Source of the DNA: Sulfobacillus acidophilus DSM 10332
Lineage (GTDB): Bacteria; Bacillota; Sulfobacillia; Sulfobacillales; Sulfobacillaceae
Length of the DNA stretch: 64,000 nt
Reading direction: 5' to 3'
Assembly (NCBI GenBank): GCA_000237975.1
Contig: CP003179.1
Location: 2,944,270-3,008,269, forward strand
The position numbers were made by a program, and so were the translations under genes. Below, in pieces: positions 35,761 through 44,683 of the stretch (position 1 is the first letter of the stretch; each line of letters starts with the position of its first letter). The notes under the pieces are model-generated. The model did not search any database, was not told where the DNA came from, and saw nothing but the letters and a program-made list of their open reading frames with translations.

Positions 35761-36642
35761 TCATTTTTTGCCCCGAAGACACTCGCCTACCGTCACTTCC
35801 GGCCCCTGATTAATGAACACCCCTAACAAATCCTCTTCATAAAGGACGCCTTGCCGGCGCAGTTGGTCGTCCAACACGACCACCCGATGGTATTTAAGCG
35901 GACGCATGACCTGTAGTACCTGCCCGATGGGTGTGTCCTGCCGCACGGCAAAATCTTCGACGAGCCAGATCGGGCGTTTCCAAAATCCCAGCGCTCGCCT
36001 TTCTAAATCCCGGACCGCCCAAATGGACGCGACCTGATCCGACCGCATCGCACCCCAGTACAGAAAGGCCGAAAAGAGGCCCAAGGACACGGCGGGACGC
36101 CCGGACACAAAGAGAACGAGGGTGATCACGAATAACCCTCGGGCCAGCCATAATCCCTGTTCTTTCATTTGTCGCTCCGCCGGTCGATAGCCAAATTGCC
36201 GGGCCCAAAAGATGCGCATCAGGTGACCGCCATCCAAGGGGGCCGCCGGCAACAGGTTTATCGCTCCAATCAGAAGATTGGACTGGATAAAAAGATTCGT
36301 CAGCTCCGGACGTAAGGGCAACCATCGGGCGGCACTCCAGGTGACGGCGGCCAAGAGAAAATTTTGCAAGGGACCGGCCACCGCCACCATCGCCTCCACA
36401 TAGGGATCTTGATGGACCAACCCCGGGATTCGGGCCATCCCCCCGAATGGCCAAATTTCCACCCGTTCCACATATAGGCCAAACAAATCCGCCACGACCG
36501 CATGCGCGAGTTCGTGCAGCGTGACCACCAAAAACCCGATGAGAGCCGCCGGCCCTTGCCCCAACACCCAATAGCCGCCCAGCAAGAGCAGAAACAGGGG
36601 ATTGACGCCAATGCGCGTCCACCAACGGTGCGTTCTGTCCAT
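35761..36642 (-). CDS. spoIVFB: SpoIVFB-type site-2 protease
   Basis: 293 residues from ATG 36642. Intramembrane zinc metalloprotease which in Bacillus cleaves pro-sigma-K in the mother cell. HELAHAV (about 45-51) supplies the Zn ligands and NLLPAAPLDGGH (about 140) the Asp. About six hydrophobic segments are followed by a C-terminal CBS-like domain (VRQDTPIGQVLQVMRPLKYHRVVVLDD). Starts 2 bp after the spoIVFA stop, suggesting coupling. Confidence 0.92.
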   Translation of the reverse strand: MDRTHRWWTRIGVNPLFLLLLGGYWVLGQGPAALIGFLVVTLHELAHAVVADLFGLYVERVEIWPFGGMARIPGLVHQDPYVEAMVAVAGPLQNFLLAAVTWSAARWLPLRPELTNLFIQSNLLIGAINLLPAAPLDGGHLMRIFWARQFGYRPAERQMKEQGLWLARGLFVITLVLFVSGRPAVSLGLFSAFLYWGAMRSDQVASIWAVRDLERRALGFWKRPIWLVEDFAVRQDTPIGQVLQVMRPLKYHRVVVLDDQLRRQGVLYEEDLLGVFINQGPEVTVGECLRGKK

Positions 36643-36644
36643 CG

Positions 36645-37214
36645 TTATCGCGCCGCTACCCAGCCGGAGCCGAAAAATAAGGTTGCCAAAGGGTTCACCG
36701 GAAGCCCTTGATCCCAAAGCGCCAAGGTAATCCGTCCTTCGGTTCCGGTGGCCACCAGCGTCGCCGGAGCCACCCGTTCCCCGACCGAGACCTGAATACC
36801 GATCAACCCGGATTCCTTCAGCGTGAGGCTCCGGCCTGACTGCAATACGATTTGATGGGCCGTACGACTAACCACCCGCCCGTTTACCCCGGCCCATACG
36901 GGAGTTTCGGTCGATACCCGGAGGACAACCTGTGGTTGCCAGCGAGCCGCCGCCCCCTGGCCATGCCATCCAAACCCGCTCACCAGCTCTGCCCCCGCCG
37001 CCACCGGAGCCCAGTTCCCTCCGGCGAGCACCGGCGGAGCCGCGACAGACGGCTTTCGATGAAACCAGGCGTCCATCTCGCTGCGCATGGCCGCGCCCAA
37101 CGCCCCCTGAGTATGCAGCAGAAACACCGCCAGCAACACTAAACCGGCCACCAGCATCGCCATCGGAACCCATTGGCTTGTCCTGGTCTTTTGGGACCCG
37201 CCGGGATGAATCAT
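36645..37214 (-). CDS. spoIVFA: SpoIVFA-like membrane protein with M23-type domain
   Basis: 189 residues. One N-terminal transmembrane segment (VPMAMLVAGLVLLAVFLL, about 16-33), then a degenerate LytM/M23 fold (FGWHGQGAAARWQPQVVLRVSTETPVWAGVNGRVV..., GITVSVGERV-like QVSVGERVAPATLVATG, LALWDQGLPVNPL). Catalytic His residues appear missing, as in SpoIVFA. It anchors and inhibits SpoIVFB during sporulation. Identified from domain plus position before spoIVFB. Confidence 0.82.
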   Translation of the reverse strand: MIHPGGSQKTRTSQWVPMAMLVAGLVLLAVFLLHTQGALGAAMRSEMDAWFHRKPSVAAPPVLAGGNWAPVAAGAELVSGFGWHGQGAAARWQPQVVLRVSTETPVWAGVNGRVVSRTAHQIVLQSGRSLTLKESGLIGIQVSVGERVAPATLVATGTEGRITLALWDQGLPVNPLATLFFGSGWVAAR

Positions 37215-37384
37215 AAGGTCACCCCCGAATCACCATATGCCAAAAAGCCGTGTAGCATGTCCCGTGGTATGATGAAACCGGGCCGGTTTCGGATCGCATC
37301 CCGGCGGAAACGCGCCCAGATGCCGCGAAATCGCCGGGACATCAAGCCGAGAAGGTGCCATACCATGACAAAGAGAGGTGCAAC

Positions 37385-37906
37385 GTGGCCCGAACCGAAC
37401 ACGCAACGTTTGCCGGGGGGTGCTTTTGGTGTATGGTTCACCCCTTTGATGAAATTCCTGGGGTACTTCAGGTGACTTCCGGGTATACCGGCGGCCAGGT
37501 GCCCCACCCGACGTATGAAGAGGTCTGCCAACAAGACACCGGTCACCGAGAAGCGGTCGATATTGTCTTTGATCCCGACCAAGTCAGTTATGAAACGCTC
37601 TTGGACATATATTGGCGTCAAATCGACCCGTTGGATCCGGGTGGGCAATTTGCCGATCGCGGCCCATCTTACCGGACGGCGATTTTTTACCATTCGGAAG
37701 CGCAACGACAAGCCGCCGAAGCGTCTAAAACCCGTATCCAAGCTAAATTTCACGGGCCGATCGCCACCGAGATTTTGCCGGCTGCCCCATTCTATCCTGC
37801 TGAGACATACCATCAGGATTACTATCGGAAAAATCCCGTTCACTACCAACGCTACCGCATCGGTTCCGGACGGGAGCAATTTTTACGCCAGCATTGGGCG
37901 GATTAG
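37385..37906 (+). CDS. msrA: peptide methionine-S-sulfoxide reductase MsrA
   Basis: 173 residues from GTG 37385 (GAGAGG upstream). Reduces Met-S-sulfoxide in oxidised proteins. Catalytic Cys in AGGCFWCM (about 13), then [41 protein letters not shown], and AETYHQDYY. No MsrB partner nearby. Its last 4 bp overlap the convergent SDR gene. Confidence 0.95.
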   Translation: MARTEHATFAGGCFWCMVHPFDEIPGVLQVTSGYTGGQVPHPTYEEVCQQDTGHREAVDIVFDPDQVSYETLLDIYWRQIDPLDPGGQFADRGPSYRTAIFYHSEAQRQAAEASKTRIQAKFHGPIATEILPAAPFYPAETYHQDYYRKNPVHYQRYRIGSGREQFLRQHWAD

Positions 37907-38763
37907 GTCAATGGTGAATAGTAGACGGCTAGCGAATGGGGTAAAATTCCGAAGTCGATCAGCCATCGGACATCTTGGCGAGTCACTTCATGTTGTAAAA
38001 AGGCCCATTCCTCGCCCGTCAGAATGGGTCCCACCCGCCCCAGGCGCTGTAATACCGAAGCCGCATAGCGTTTAGGAATACGAAAAGTCCAGATGCGGAA
38101 AAAATGGCTATCGCGTGCAATATGCCGCACGATGTCTTCCAGCCGCATACTGTGGGGCCCGCCAATGTCATAGATTTGGCCCACGCTACGATCGAGCCAG
38201 AGGGAGCGAATTGCAACCTCCGCCACATCCCCGACATATACGGGTTGGATCAATTCATGGGTCTCCGGCAAAACCGCCCACGGACGATTGGCGGCTTCCT
38301 CCAAACGTTCAAAGGTGGCCGAGCCCTCCCCAAACATCAAGTGGGGCCGTAAGATGGTGTAATCGAGGCCGGAATTGACCACAATTTGTTCGGACACCCA
38401 TTTGCTGCGTTGAAACCGCGTCGGTGCCGTGAACCCTGCCCCTATAGCCGAAATGTGGATAAATCGGCGAATACCCCGTCGGCGCGCTTCATCCACCATC
38501 CTCTTGGTTCCGTCTTCATGTAAGGCTTCCACGTCTTCGGTTTCCCCCGGATGATGCCCGGCACAATGGATCACCGCTTCAATCGGCAAGTCAGGACCGA
38601 TGAAGTCGGCGGTTTCCAGTAGATCCCCGAAAAGCGGTACGACCGCCAGCTCATCCGAGATATCCCGCACCAGCCCTAAGACCCGATATCCCAAGACCAT
38701 CAACCGATGGGAAATTTCTTGGCCTAAAAAACCCGTCGCCCCGGTCACCAGGATGTTGCGCAT
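37903..38763 (-). CDS. atypical SDR / NAD-dependent epimerase-like protein
   Basis: 286 residues. Rossmann fold with [10 protein letters not shown] (about 8-17), the HCAGHH region and ISAIGAG; belongs to the NDUFA9/NmrA-like atypical SDRs ([41 protein letters not shown]). It lacks a clear YxxxK. Such proteins often act on cofactors or as structural subunits; function unknown. Last of a five-gene envelope-type group starting at rodA. Confidence 0.85.
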   Translation of the reverse strand: MRNILVTGATGFLGQEISHRLMVLGYRVLGLVRDISDELAVVPLFGDLLETADFIGPDLPIEAVIHCAGHHPGETEDVEALHEDGTKRMVDEARRRGIRRFIHISAIGAGFTAPTRFQRSKWVSEQIVVNSGLDYTILRPHLMFGEGSATFERLEEAANRPWAVLPETHELIQPVYVGDVAEVAIRSLWLDRSVGQIYDIGGPHSMRLEDIVRHIARDSHFFRIWTFRIPKRYAASVLQRLGRVGPILTGEEWAFLQHEVTRQDVRWLIDFGILPHSLAVYYSPLT

Positions 38764-38800
38764 TTAATGCCCCCCGTTTCCCTCTCTCGGATCTACCACA

Positions 38801-38968
38801 TTAAACGCGAGAATCCTTCTTTTGAGCGGCACGAGATTTCGCCAGCGGTTTGCCCCGGCGGGCAGATTCTAAGCGAGCTATGCGCCGTTCTAATCGCCAT
38901 ACGATGAGGGCCAATCCAATCCATAGCGCCAAGCTAAATGCCCCTAACAACAAAATGAGGCTTTGCAC
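38801..38968 (-). CDS. 55-residue single-pass membrane peptide
   Basis: GTG at 38968 preceded by AAAGGTGG and placed right after the stop of the membrane 2Fe-2S gene. The peptide has a hydrophobic segment (about residues 3-24, ending LIVWRLERR) followed by a basic, Arg/Lys/Ala-rich tail. Size and topology recall CcmD-like peptides, but there is no Ccm context. No family recognised; the ribosome site and operon position support it. Confidence 0.6.
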   Translation of the reverse strand: MQSLILLLGAFSLALWIGLALIVWRLERRIARLESARRGKPLAKSRAAQKKDSRV

Positions 38969-38970
38969 CG

Positions 38971-39624
38971 TTACCCACCTTTCAGCGCGAACATCTCATC
39001 CAGATCCTTTTCTCCGACGTGAGAATAAAGCCGCCCCTCCGGCTCCCGCCAGACCACGGGTCCGGCCTCACAAAGCCCCAGACAGCGGGTTCCCGAAAGC
39101 CGTGGAGGCTTGTCCGTCAAAGTGTGTAGCCGCTGAGAGGCTAAGTGCTCGATCCATTCGCCGCCGGCCCATCGGCAACGTGCTCCGCGACAAAAAAAGA
39201 GATGGAACGGCGCCGCTTGACCGTCCATCCTTTGCGGCGGACCTTGCCGCCGGACACGAAAAAATGCCGACGCCAGTACGGCTCCCAACCCGAGGAGGAT
39301 GCCCGGATGGCCGAGATAGGCGTCGACCCCGACGGTTAATGCCCATCCGGCCCCTAAAAGATTTTGCCGAACATCCTGACCGTTCCACCACCGACGGCCG
39401 GCGAGACCGGCCAACACCCCGGTAAAAAACCCCGTCCACGGTCCGGTCGCCAATACCAAGAGGAAGCCGAGGCCCATCGCCCGCACCACAGTCAAAACGC
39501 GGCGTCGATCGCGGGCCCATGGCATCGCCAAAACCGCCCAAGCCGCCGCTAGACCTAACGCCGTCGGAGATACCGACGTTCGGGCTGAATAGAAAAGATT
39601 CGGTATAAGAGCTGCACCAGCCAT
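38971..39624 (-). CDS. membrane-anchored thioredoxin-like 2Fe-2S protein
   Basis: 217 residues from ATG 39624 (GGAGGT 8 nt upstream; the start overlaps the PAP2 gene by 70 bp). The first 140 residues hold three or four hydrophobic segments. The C-terminal 80 residues resemble the thioredoxin-fold (2Fe-2S) ferredoxins: HLFFCRGARCRWAGG and GTRCLGLCEAGPVV supply four cysteines. I do not recall this fusion as a standard family. Redox input to a membrane process is a guess. Neighbours are a PAP2 phosphatase and a 55-residue membrane peptide. Confidence 0.7.
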   Translation of the reverse strand: MAGAALIPNLFYSARTSVSPTALGLAAAWAVLAMPWARDRRRVLTVVRAMGLGFLLVLATGPWTGFFTGVLAGLAGRRWWNGQDVRQNLLGAGWALTVGVDAYLGHPGILLGLGAVLASAFFRVRRQGPPQRMDGQAAPFHLFFCRGARCRWAGGEWIEHLASQRLHTLTDKPPRLSGTRCLGLCEAGPVVWREPEGRLYSHVGEKDLDEMFALKGG

Positions 39625-40175
39625 TCCAACGACCTCCGCAGCGACAGGACCACAAATCCGGCCACAAGACCCACGACGGCTCCCGCCAGAACGTCCGTCG
39701 GCCAATGAAGTCCTACGAATACCCGCGCCAACGCCACGGCCACGGCAAACAGCAACGCCCACAACCCGTCGGCCACCCCGGCATAGAAAAGGCCTACCGC
39801 AAATGCAAAACTCCCGGCGGCATGGTCGCTAGGAAACGACGTATCGGCCTTATGGGAAACCAGCTGATGAATCACCGACGGTTCGTATACGAAGGGACGG
39901 GGCCGGTATGGAGTGAGGTGCGAAATCACCACATTGATGGCCAAAGCCAGGACGCCCGCCACCACCGCGTAGACCACCGCTCGACGCGCCCGGTTTTGCC
40001 GTAAGGGCGGCCAAAACCACAAGAGGAGAAAAATCACTGCCCAAATTTCGGGAGCATATTTGGCGATAACGGCTCCCACGTGATCGAGTAGGGGACTATA
40101 TTGAGTCCACCCGTTGATGACCCGTTCCCAATGTAAATCAAACCGGGTAATGGGAAAAGTGCCCGGATGCGCCAA
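39555..40175 (-). CDS. PAP2-family phosphatase (BcrC/undecaprenyl-diphosphatase-like)
   Basis: 206 residues from TTG 40175 (GGGAGG upstream). Integral membrane phosphatase with motifs RPRPF (about 94), PSDHAAGSFAFA (about 115) and GLHWPTDVLAG (about 153), the three PAP2 signatures. Probably recycles undecaprenyl pyrophosphate for peptidoglycan, fitting the adjoining rodA and mre genes. Lipid phosphatase activity is an alternative. Confidence 0.9.
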   Translation of the reverse strand: MAHPGTFPITRFDLHWERVINGWTQYSPLLDHVGAVIAKYAPEIWAVIFLLLWFWPPLRQNRARRAVVYAVVAGVLALAINVVISHLTPYRPRPFVYEPSVIHQLVSHKADTSFPSDHAAGSFAFAVGLFYAGVADGLWALLFAVAVALARVFVGLHWPTDVLAGAVVGLVAGFVVLSLRRSLEWLVQLLYRIFSIQPERRYLRRR

Positions 40176-40203
40176 TGATAAACCTCCCTGTCAGACTGTG
40201 ACA

Positions 40204-41409
40204 TTACTTGTTAGAGTATACCACGGGCAGGGGAGGCGTTGCGGTCGTAACCGTGGGGGTGTAGCTTTGCACTTTTCGGCGCCGCCAAACATTGAGCAAC
40301 AGCCCCACCGCCGCCGAGTCGGTCAAAAAGGCCGACCCTCCGTAACTCATAAACGGGAGGGGCACGCCGGCTACCGGCATGATGCCCGACGCCATGCCGG
40401 CACTTTCTAACACATGAAACGCGAACATGGCGACAACCCCGGTCGCCAGCAGCATGCCGTAGCGATCTTTGGCCCGCATCGCAATATATATGCCGCGCGC
40501 AACCAACAAGAGATAGAGAAACAAGACGGCCATGGAGCCGACAAAACCCAGTTGCTCGCCGATCGCGGCGTAAATAAAGTCCGTATAGGATTCCGGTAAA
40601 AACCCCAACAAATTGGTGTGGCTGCCGATGAGCCCGCCCCCAAAAAGGCCGCCGGTCCCAATGGCAATCCGCGACTGAATGACATTCCATCCCGCCCCTA
40701 ACGGATCACGGTTGGGATGCAAGAAGATGGTCAAGCGATTCAACTGATATTGATGCATGGGAATCGGCACATGAAACCGGTAGTGCAAATAAATCCACAA
40801 GATGACCGTAGCCAATCCTCCCGGAAACAACAAGAGCATCTTCCATCCCGGAAGCCCGGCCATATAGAGCATTCCGGCGGTAATGGCGACGAACACCAGC
40901 GTCGTGCCTAAGTCGGGTTGCTTCAAAATGAACAGCATGGGCAACGCCACGTGTAACAAAGGGGAGACCAAATCCCGCCAGGCGGTCAGCTGCTTCTTAT
41001 TCGACAAATGGGTGGCTAAGGTGATAATAATCGCGATTTTGGCAAACTCGGACGGCTGCAACTGAAACGGGCCCACTTTAATCCATCGCTGGGCTCCCAG
41101 CGAGGTATGACCGTGAACCAAGACGACGCCCAACAGCGCGATGGAAGCCCAATAGATATATGGGCTTAGTTTCTTAAACTTTTCATAGTCAACCCAGGCG
41201 GTTAGGATCATCACGCCGGTCCCGAGAATAATCCAGATGATTTGTCGCTTCACAAAATACAAGGGATCCGTAGGCGGGGTTAGCGGTTTGGTCGCACTGG
41301 CAATAACAAACAAGCTAACCCCGGCCAACACGTACATTAGGGCCAGGGTTAAATAATCGACGCTTTGGCGGATTGATTGGTGTTGCAACCGGCATCCAAC
41401 CCTTTTCAT
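40204..41409 (-). CDS. rodA: SEDS peptidoglycan glycosyltransferase RodA
   Basis: 401 residues with about ten transmembrane segments. SEDS signatures: LGAQRWIKVGPFQLQPSEFAKI (about 104-125), KQPDLGTTLVF (catalytic Asp region), RIAIGTGGLFG, LPESYTDFIYAAIGEQLGF and the C-terminal GVPLPFMSYGGSAFL. Elongation-type because of the nearby mreBCD; FtsW/SpoVE cannot be fully excluded. Start codon is uncertain, since its ribosome site is weak. Confidence 0.92.
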   Translation of the reverse strand: MKRVGCRLQHQSIRQSVDYLTLALMYVLAGVSLFVIASATKPLTPPTDPLYFVKRQIIWIILGTGVMILTAWVDYEKFKKLSPYIYWASIALLGVVLVHGHTSLGAQRWIKVGPFQLQPSEFAKIAIIITLATHLSNKKQLTAWRDLVSPLLHVALPMLFILKQPDLGTTLVFVAITAGMLYMAGLPGWKMLLLFPGGLATVILWIYLHYRFHVPIPMHQYQLNRLTIFLHPNRDPLGAGWNVIQSRIAIGTGGLFGGGLIGSHTNLLGFLPESYTDFIYAAIGEQLGFVGSMAVLFLYLLLVARGIYIAMRAKDRYGMLLATGVVAMFAFHVLESAGMASGIMPVAGVPLPFMSYGGSAFLTDSAAVGLLLNVWRRRKVQSYTPTVTTATPPLPVVYSNK

Positions 41410-41473
41410 TTCTTTTTAAAGATAGTATACCGGCTACCTACCCAAAGATCGAGCCAAATCCCCTTGGCAAACC

Positions 41474-41740
41474 TTACAAGGTATTGCGTTTAACCCGCCG
41501 AATGGGAATATTGGCCACTAGTGCCATGGCGTCATCGTGGCGGGAAAAGTCCACTTTAAAGCCTTGGTCGTCAATATCCATATATTTCGAGATGACCGTC
41601 AGCAAATCGTTTTTGAGATCTTCCATGGCTTGCGGAGACAGACTGGCCCGATCATGGACCAGCACCAAGCGGAGACGTTCTTTAGCCACTTCTTTGCTCG
41701 CATCGTCTCGCCCGAATACTCGCGCGAACAAATCCAGCAT
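41474..41740 (-). CDS. minE: cell-division topological specificity factor MinE
   Basis: 88 residues from ATG 41740 (GGAGGGAG upstream). N-terminal membrane-binding helix (MLDLFARVFG), the MinD-interacting ASKEVAKERLRLVLVHDRA (about 12-30), then a topological domain (LKNDLLTVISKYMDID). MinE oscillates MinCD pole to pole. Bacillus lacks it, but many Clostridia-type Firmicutes have it. 17 bp after minD. Confidence 0.95.
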   Translation of the reverse strand: MLDLFARVFGRDDASKEVAKERLRLVLVHDRASLSPQAMEDLKNDLLTVISKYMDIDDQGFKVDFSRHDDAMALVANIPIRRVKRNTL

Positions 41741-41757
41741 GGCTCTCCCTCCTCGGC

Positions 41758-42558
41758 TCACCCTTTAAACCCCATCATTTTCCGCAGACGTCCCAATAGG
41801 CCCCCGCTATCGTCCTCCAATTTCATAATCGGCACCTCTTCGCCCATGATGCGCCGCGTAATGTTACGGTACGCCTCACCCGCTTTGGAATTGGGGCTCA
41901 GAACGGCCGGCTCTCCACGATTGGTCGATACCACGATAAATTCGTCGTCGGGTACCACCCCCAACAGATGAATCGCCAAAATTTCTATCATATCGTCAAT
42001 ATCCATCATATCGCCTTTTTTGACCATCGCCGGCCGAATCCGGTTGACGATGAGCGACGGCTGGTGCTTTTCTTCCGCCTCCAAGAGCCCGATAATGCGG
42101 TCGGCATCCCGCACCGAGGATACCTCGGGCGTTGCCACCACAATCGCCCGGTCCGCTCCGGCAATCGCGTTTTTAAATCCTTGTTCAATCCCCGCCGGGC
42201 TGTCAATTAAGACATAATCAAAATCGTTTTTCATCTCCTGCACCAATTCCCGCATCTGATCGGGACTGACGGCCGTCTTGTCGCGGGTTTGGGCCGCCGG
42301 CAGAAGATACAGGTTCTCGAACCGTTTGTCCTTGATTAAAGCGTGCTTCAGCTTGGCAAAGCCTTCGACCACGTCGACCAAATCGTAGACAATGCGGTTT
42401 TCCAATCCCATGACCACGTCTAAATTCCGTAAACCGATATCCGCGTCGATTAACGCCACCCGTTGGCCCGCTTGCGCCAGCGCCGCGCCTAAATTCGCGG
42501 TGGTCGTGGTTTTGCCCACCCCTCCTTTACCGGATGTAATGACGATTGCTTCTCCCAT
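41758..42558 (-). CDS. minD: septum-site determining protein MinD
   Basis: 266 residues. Deviant Walker A ATPase KGGVGKTTTTANLG (about 10-23), DADIGLRNLD, DSPAGIEQGF, and the C-terminal amphipathic helix GGLLGRLRKMMGFKG for membrane binding. Operon minC-minD-minE. Confidence 0.97.
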   Translation of the reverse strand: MGEAIVITSGKGGVGKTTTTANLGAALAQAGQRVALIDADIGLRNLDVVMGLENRIVYDLVDVVEGFAKLKHALIKDKRFENLYLLPAAQTRDKTAVSPDQMRELVQEMKNDFDYVLIDSPAGIEQGFKNAIAGADRAIVVATPEVSSVRDADRIIGLLEAEEKHQPSLIVNRIRPAMVKKGDMMDIDDMIEILAIHLLGVVPDDEFIVVSTNRGEPAVLSPNSKAGEAYRNITRRIMGEEVPIMKLEDDSGGLLGRLRKMMGFKG

Positions 42559-42586
42559 CCGCCTTCCTCCTCAATTCTTGTCCCGA

Positions 42587-43123
42587 CTATTCGCCCGAGC
42601 TCAAAATACTTCGGTGCCAACGATCGATGACCAGTTGGCCATCGCGAACTTCGGCATATTCCGGCACATCCGGCAATAACGCGTCTTGGTGGTCCGGCGC
42701 CCGCCCGATATATTGGGCGATGCGAAGTTGCGTCGGATTTAAGCGAAATGCCGTCACCATGGCGGTTTCGTCCCCATCGGCCCCCGCATGGGCAAGTCCG
42801 CGCAACCATCCCATCACGATAATGTCTCCGCTCGCCTTAATCTCCGCCCCCGGGTTCACATCACCCAACACCACTACATTGCCGTAAAAGCGCACTCGCT
42901 GTCCCGATCGCAAGGTGCGGCGGATCAAAAGCGTCGGGTGCTTTTGCGCTTCGGCATCCCACTCCGTCGTGGTCGGAGCATAATCCCAGGTAGGCGAAGA
43001 CCGTGGCGCACGCGGTTCACCGGACGGTTGAGCCGACTTTGGGCTCGCCCGCCGACGGGGCTTGGGACGGGTAACGGGCTTGTCCTCGGGCTGGTCGGAT
43101 TTGTCCACCTTGCTTCGTGCCAT
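42587..43123 (-). CDS. minC: MinC lacking the usual N-terminal FtsZ-inhibitory domain
   Basis: 178 residues from ATG 43123 (GGAGG 5 nt upstream). The C-terminal half is the MinC beta-helix domain: LRSGQRVRFYGNVVVLGDVNPGAEIKASGDIIVMGWLRGLAHAG and AQYIG region. In place of the typical 100-residue N-domain there are about 65 residues rich in Lys, Arg, Pro and Ser (VTRPKPRRRASPKSAQ). No N-domain is coded upstream. It may still bind MinD; FtsZ inhibition by other means is open. Confidence 0.88.
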   Translation of the reverse strand: MARSKVDKSDQPEDKPVTRPKPRRRASPKSAQPSGEPRAPRSSPTWDYAPTTTEWDAEAQKHPTLLIRRTLRSGQRVRFYGNVVVLGDVNPGAEIKASGDIIVMGWLRGLAHAGADGDETAMVTAFRLNPTQLRIAQYIGRAPDHQDALLPDVPEYAEVRDGQLVIDRWHRSILSSGE

Positions 43124-43242
43124 GGAGGCCTCCCCCCTATCGACGTCGGCATTCTTACATCTTCTCTCTAAAATGGCGAACTCCTTCCATTCCCGCCATT
43201 TTGTTGTAGAAGAATTTCTTCCCAAAAAACGCCAACCCCGAC

Positions 43243-43272
43243 AAAAAACGCGCGGGTTCGTCGAACCCACGC
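43243..43272 (-). terminator. terminator after mreD
   Basis: A stem of GCGTGGGTTCGA and CGAACCCGCGCG with few mismatches, followed on the minus strand by TTTTTT. It separates mreBCD from minCDE. Confidence 0.8.
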
Positions 43273-43282
43273 CTCAAGATGA

Positions 43283-43795
43283 CTAATACCCCGACGTATA
43301 CCGGTTCTCGACCTCATGACGGGGGCGAAACCGCAAAATGCCGCCCAGGGCGGGCGCCATAAACATCGAAAACAAAATCCATTCCGGTAAGGTGTGCATA
43401 AAGGGAATCCAGGAAAAATCATACCCGCTCAGCCGCAACAAAACCCATTGAAACGGCAGGATCACCAGTTGACCAAGGCCTGCTAAAAGACCCGGCACAA
43501 AAATCGGATCCCGGGCCACATGCCCCGCCGTCCAAGCCACGAGGTATCCCAACAGCGCAAAGGAGACGGCATTGAGCCCCCATAGCCGTCCGGCCCACAA
43601 ATCTTGCAACAACCCTCCCAAAAGTCCCGCCAAAAGCCCTCGCCGCGGTGTTTCATAAAGCGCAATGATGACGGTCAACGGCAACACGAAATCGGGAATA
43701 TCCGGGGTGGGAAAAATCTGCGGCAATAACGCCGTTTGAATCAAAAGCGCCAGCACGAACAAGAGCAGCCAAAACCAGACTCGAAACTGCCACAT
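43283..43795 (-). CDS. mreD: rod-shape protein MreD
   Basis: 170 residues with five or so hydrophobic segments. TLLPQIFPTPDIPDFVL-like TALLPQIFPTPDIPDFVLPLTV, ETPRRGLLAGLLGGLLQDLWAGRLWGLNA and YLVAW are MreD features. It follows mreC directly (shared boundary at 43795). The core of the elongasome with MreC, RodA. Confidence 0.93.
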   Translation of the reverse strand: MWQFRVWFWLLLFVLALLIQTALLPQIFPTPDIPDFVLPLTVIIALYETPRRGLLAGLLGGLLQDLWAGRLWGLNAVSFALLGYLVAWTAGHVARDPIFVPGLLAGLGQLVILPFQWVLLRLSGYDFSWIPFMHTLPEWILFSMFMAPALGGILRFRPRHEVENRYTSGY

Positions 43796-44664
43796 CAGGG
43801 TGTACTCCCTCCGTAGATCGGCGGGAGCGACGCCCCGCTCGGATGCGATTCAACCACCAGCACCGTGCTGAGCCGGTTAAAATCGACGGAAGGCGTCACT
43901 GTCGCCACCTCCGTCAACCCGTAGTCGGTTTTACTGACGCTGGTCACCTGCCCCAACAATAACCCCGGAGGATAATATTCGCTATAACCGGACGTGACCA
44001 CCGCATCGCCGGGCAATACGTCGGGACGATGGGAAAACAATTGAAACGTCAAAGTTCCGGTGACCGGATCACGACCCACCACCACCCCCGCGGCTTGGGA
44101 CCGGACATCAACCGCTCCGACTCCGGACTCGGGGTCCAGCACCAACATCACGGTGGCGGTGATTGGACTCACGGCCACAATGCGACCGACCACCCCTTCC
44201 GGGACAATTACCGCCATACCCGGACGAATCCCCGCATTCGACCCACGGTTAATGACAACCGTATCAAACCAGCTATTCGGGTTGCGGGCAATAATGGAAG
44301 CGGCCGTCAGTTGCCATCCGCTGGCCGCCGCCTTCAGATTTAGGAGGCCCCGAAGTTGGCTGTTTTCCGCCGCCAGTTCTTCTAATTCCAATTTCATACT
44401 GTTATACAGCACGAGTTTTTGTTGTAATGCGCGATTTTCTTGTTGCAAAACAAAGAGCTGGCCGATTCCGCCGACTCCTCTCCCCAGCTGATGCCCCACG
44501 AAGGCCAGGGAGGCCGAGGCCGGCGACAGGACCGTCCCCATAAGATTGCTGAGCGCCACCACGTGCCCGCGGATACGGGCCGTCAAACTCAAGCTGACGG
44601 ACAACACCATAACCGCCAAGATGGCAATGATGGGGCGGCGCCAGCGATAGATGAAGCCGCCCAA
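43795..44664 (-). CDS. mreC: rod-shape protein MreC
   Basis: 289 residues. N-terminal transmembrane helix (PIIAILAVMVLSVSLSL), coiled coil (LQQENRALQQKLVLYNSMKLELEELAAENSQL, about 75-105), then the two beta-barrel domains (VIARNPNSWFDTVVINRGSNAGIRPGMAV, DVLPGDAVVTSGYSEYYPPGLLLG). The usual extracytoplasmic scaffold. Confidence 0.95.
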   Translation of the reverse strand: MGGFIYRWRRPIIAILAVMVLSVSLSLTARIRGHVVALSNLMGTVLSPASASLAFVGHQLGRGVGGIGQLFVLQQENRALQQKLVLYNSMKLELEELAAENSQLRGLLNLKAAASGWQLTAASIIARNPNSWFDTVVINRGSNAGIRPGMAVIVPEGVVGRIVAVSPITATVMLVLDPESGVGAVDVRSQAAGVVVGRDPVTGTLTFQLFSHRPDVLPGDAVVTSGYSEYYPPGLLLGQVTSVSKTDYGLTEVATVTPSVDFNRLSTVLVVESHPSGASLPPIYGGSTP

Positions 44665-44683
44665 GGTGCCTCTCCCCTTCCGC

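Noticed and set aside
35894-36625. 243-codon frame overlapping spoIVFB
   Set aside because: Shifted frame of the HELAH-containing protease; Gly/Arg-rich translation without motifs.
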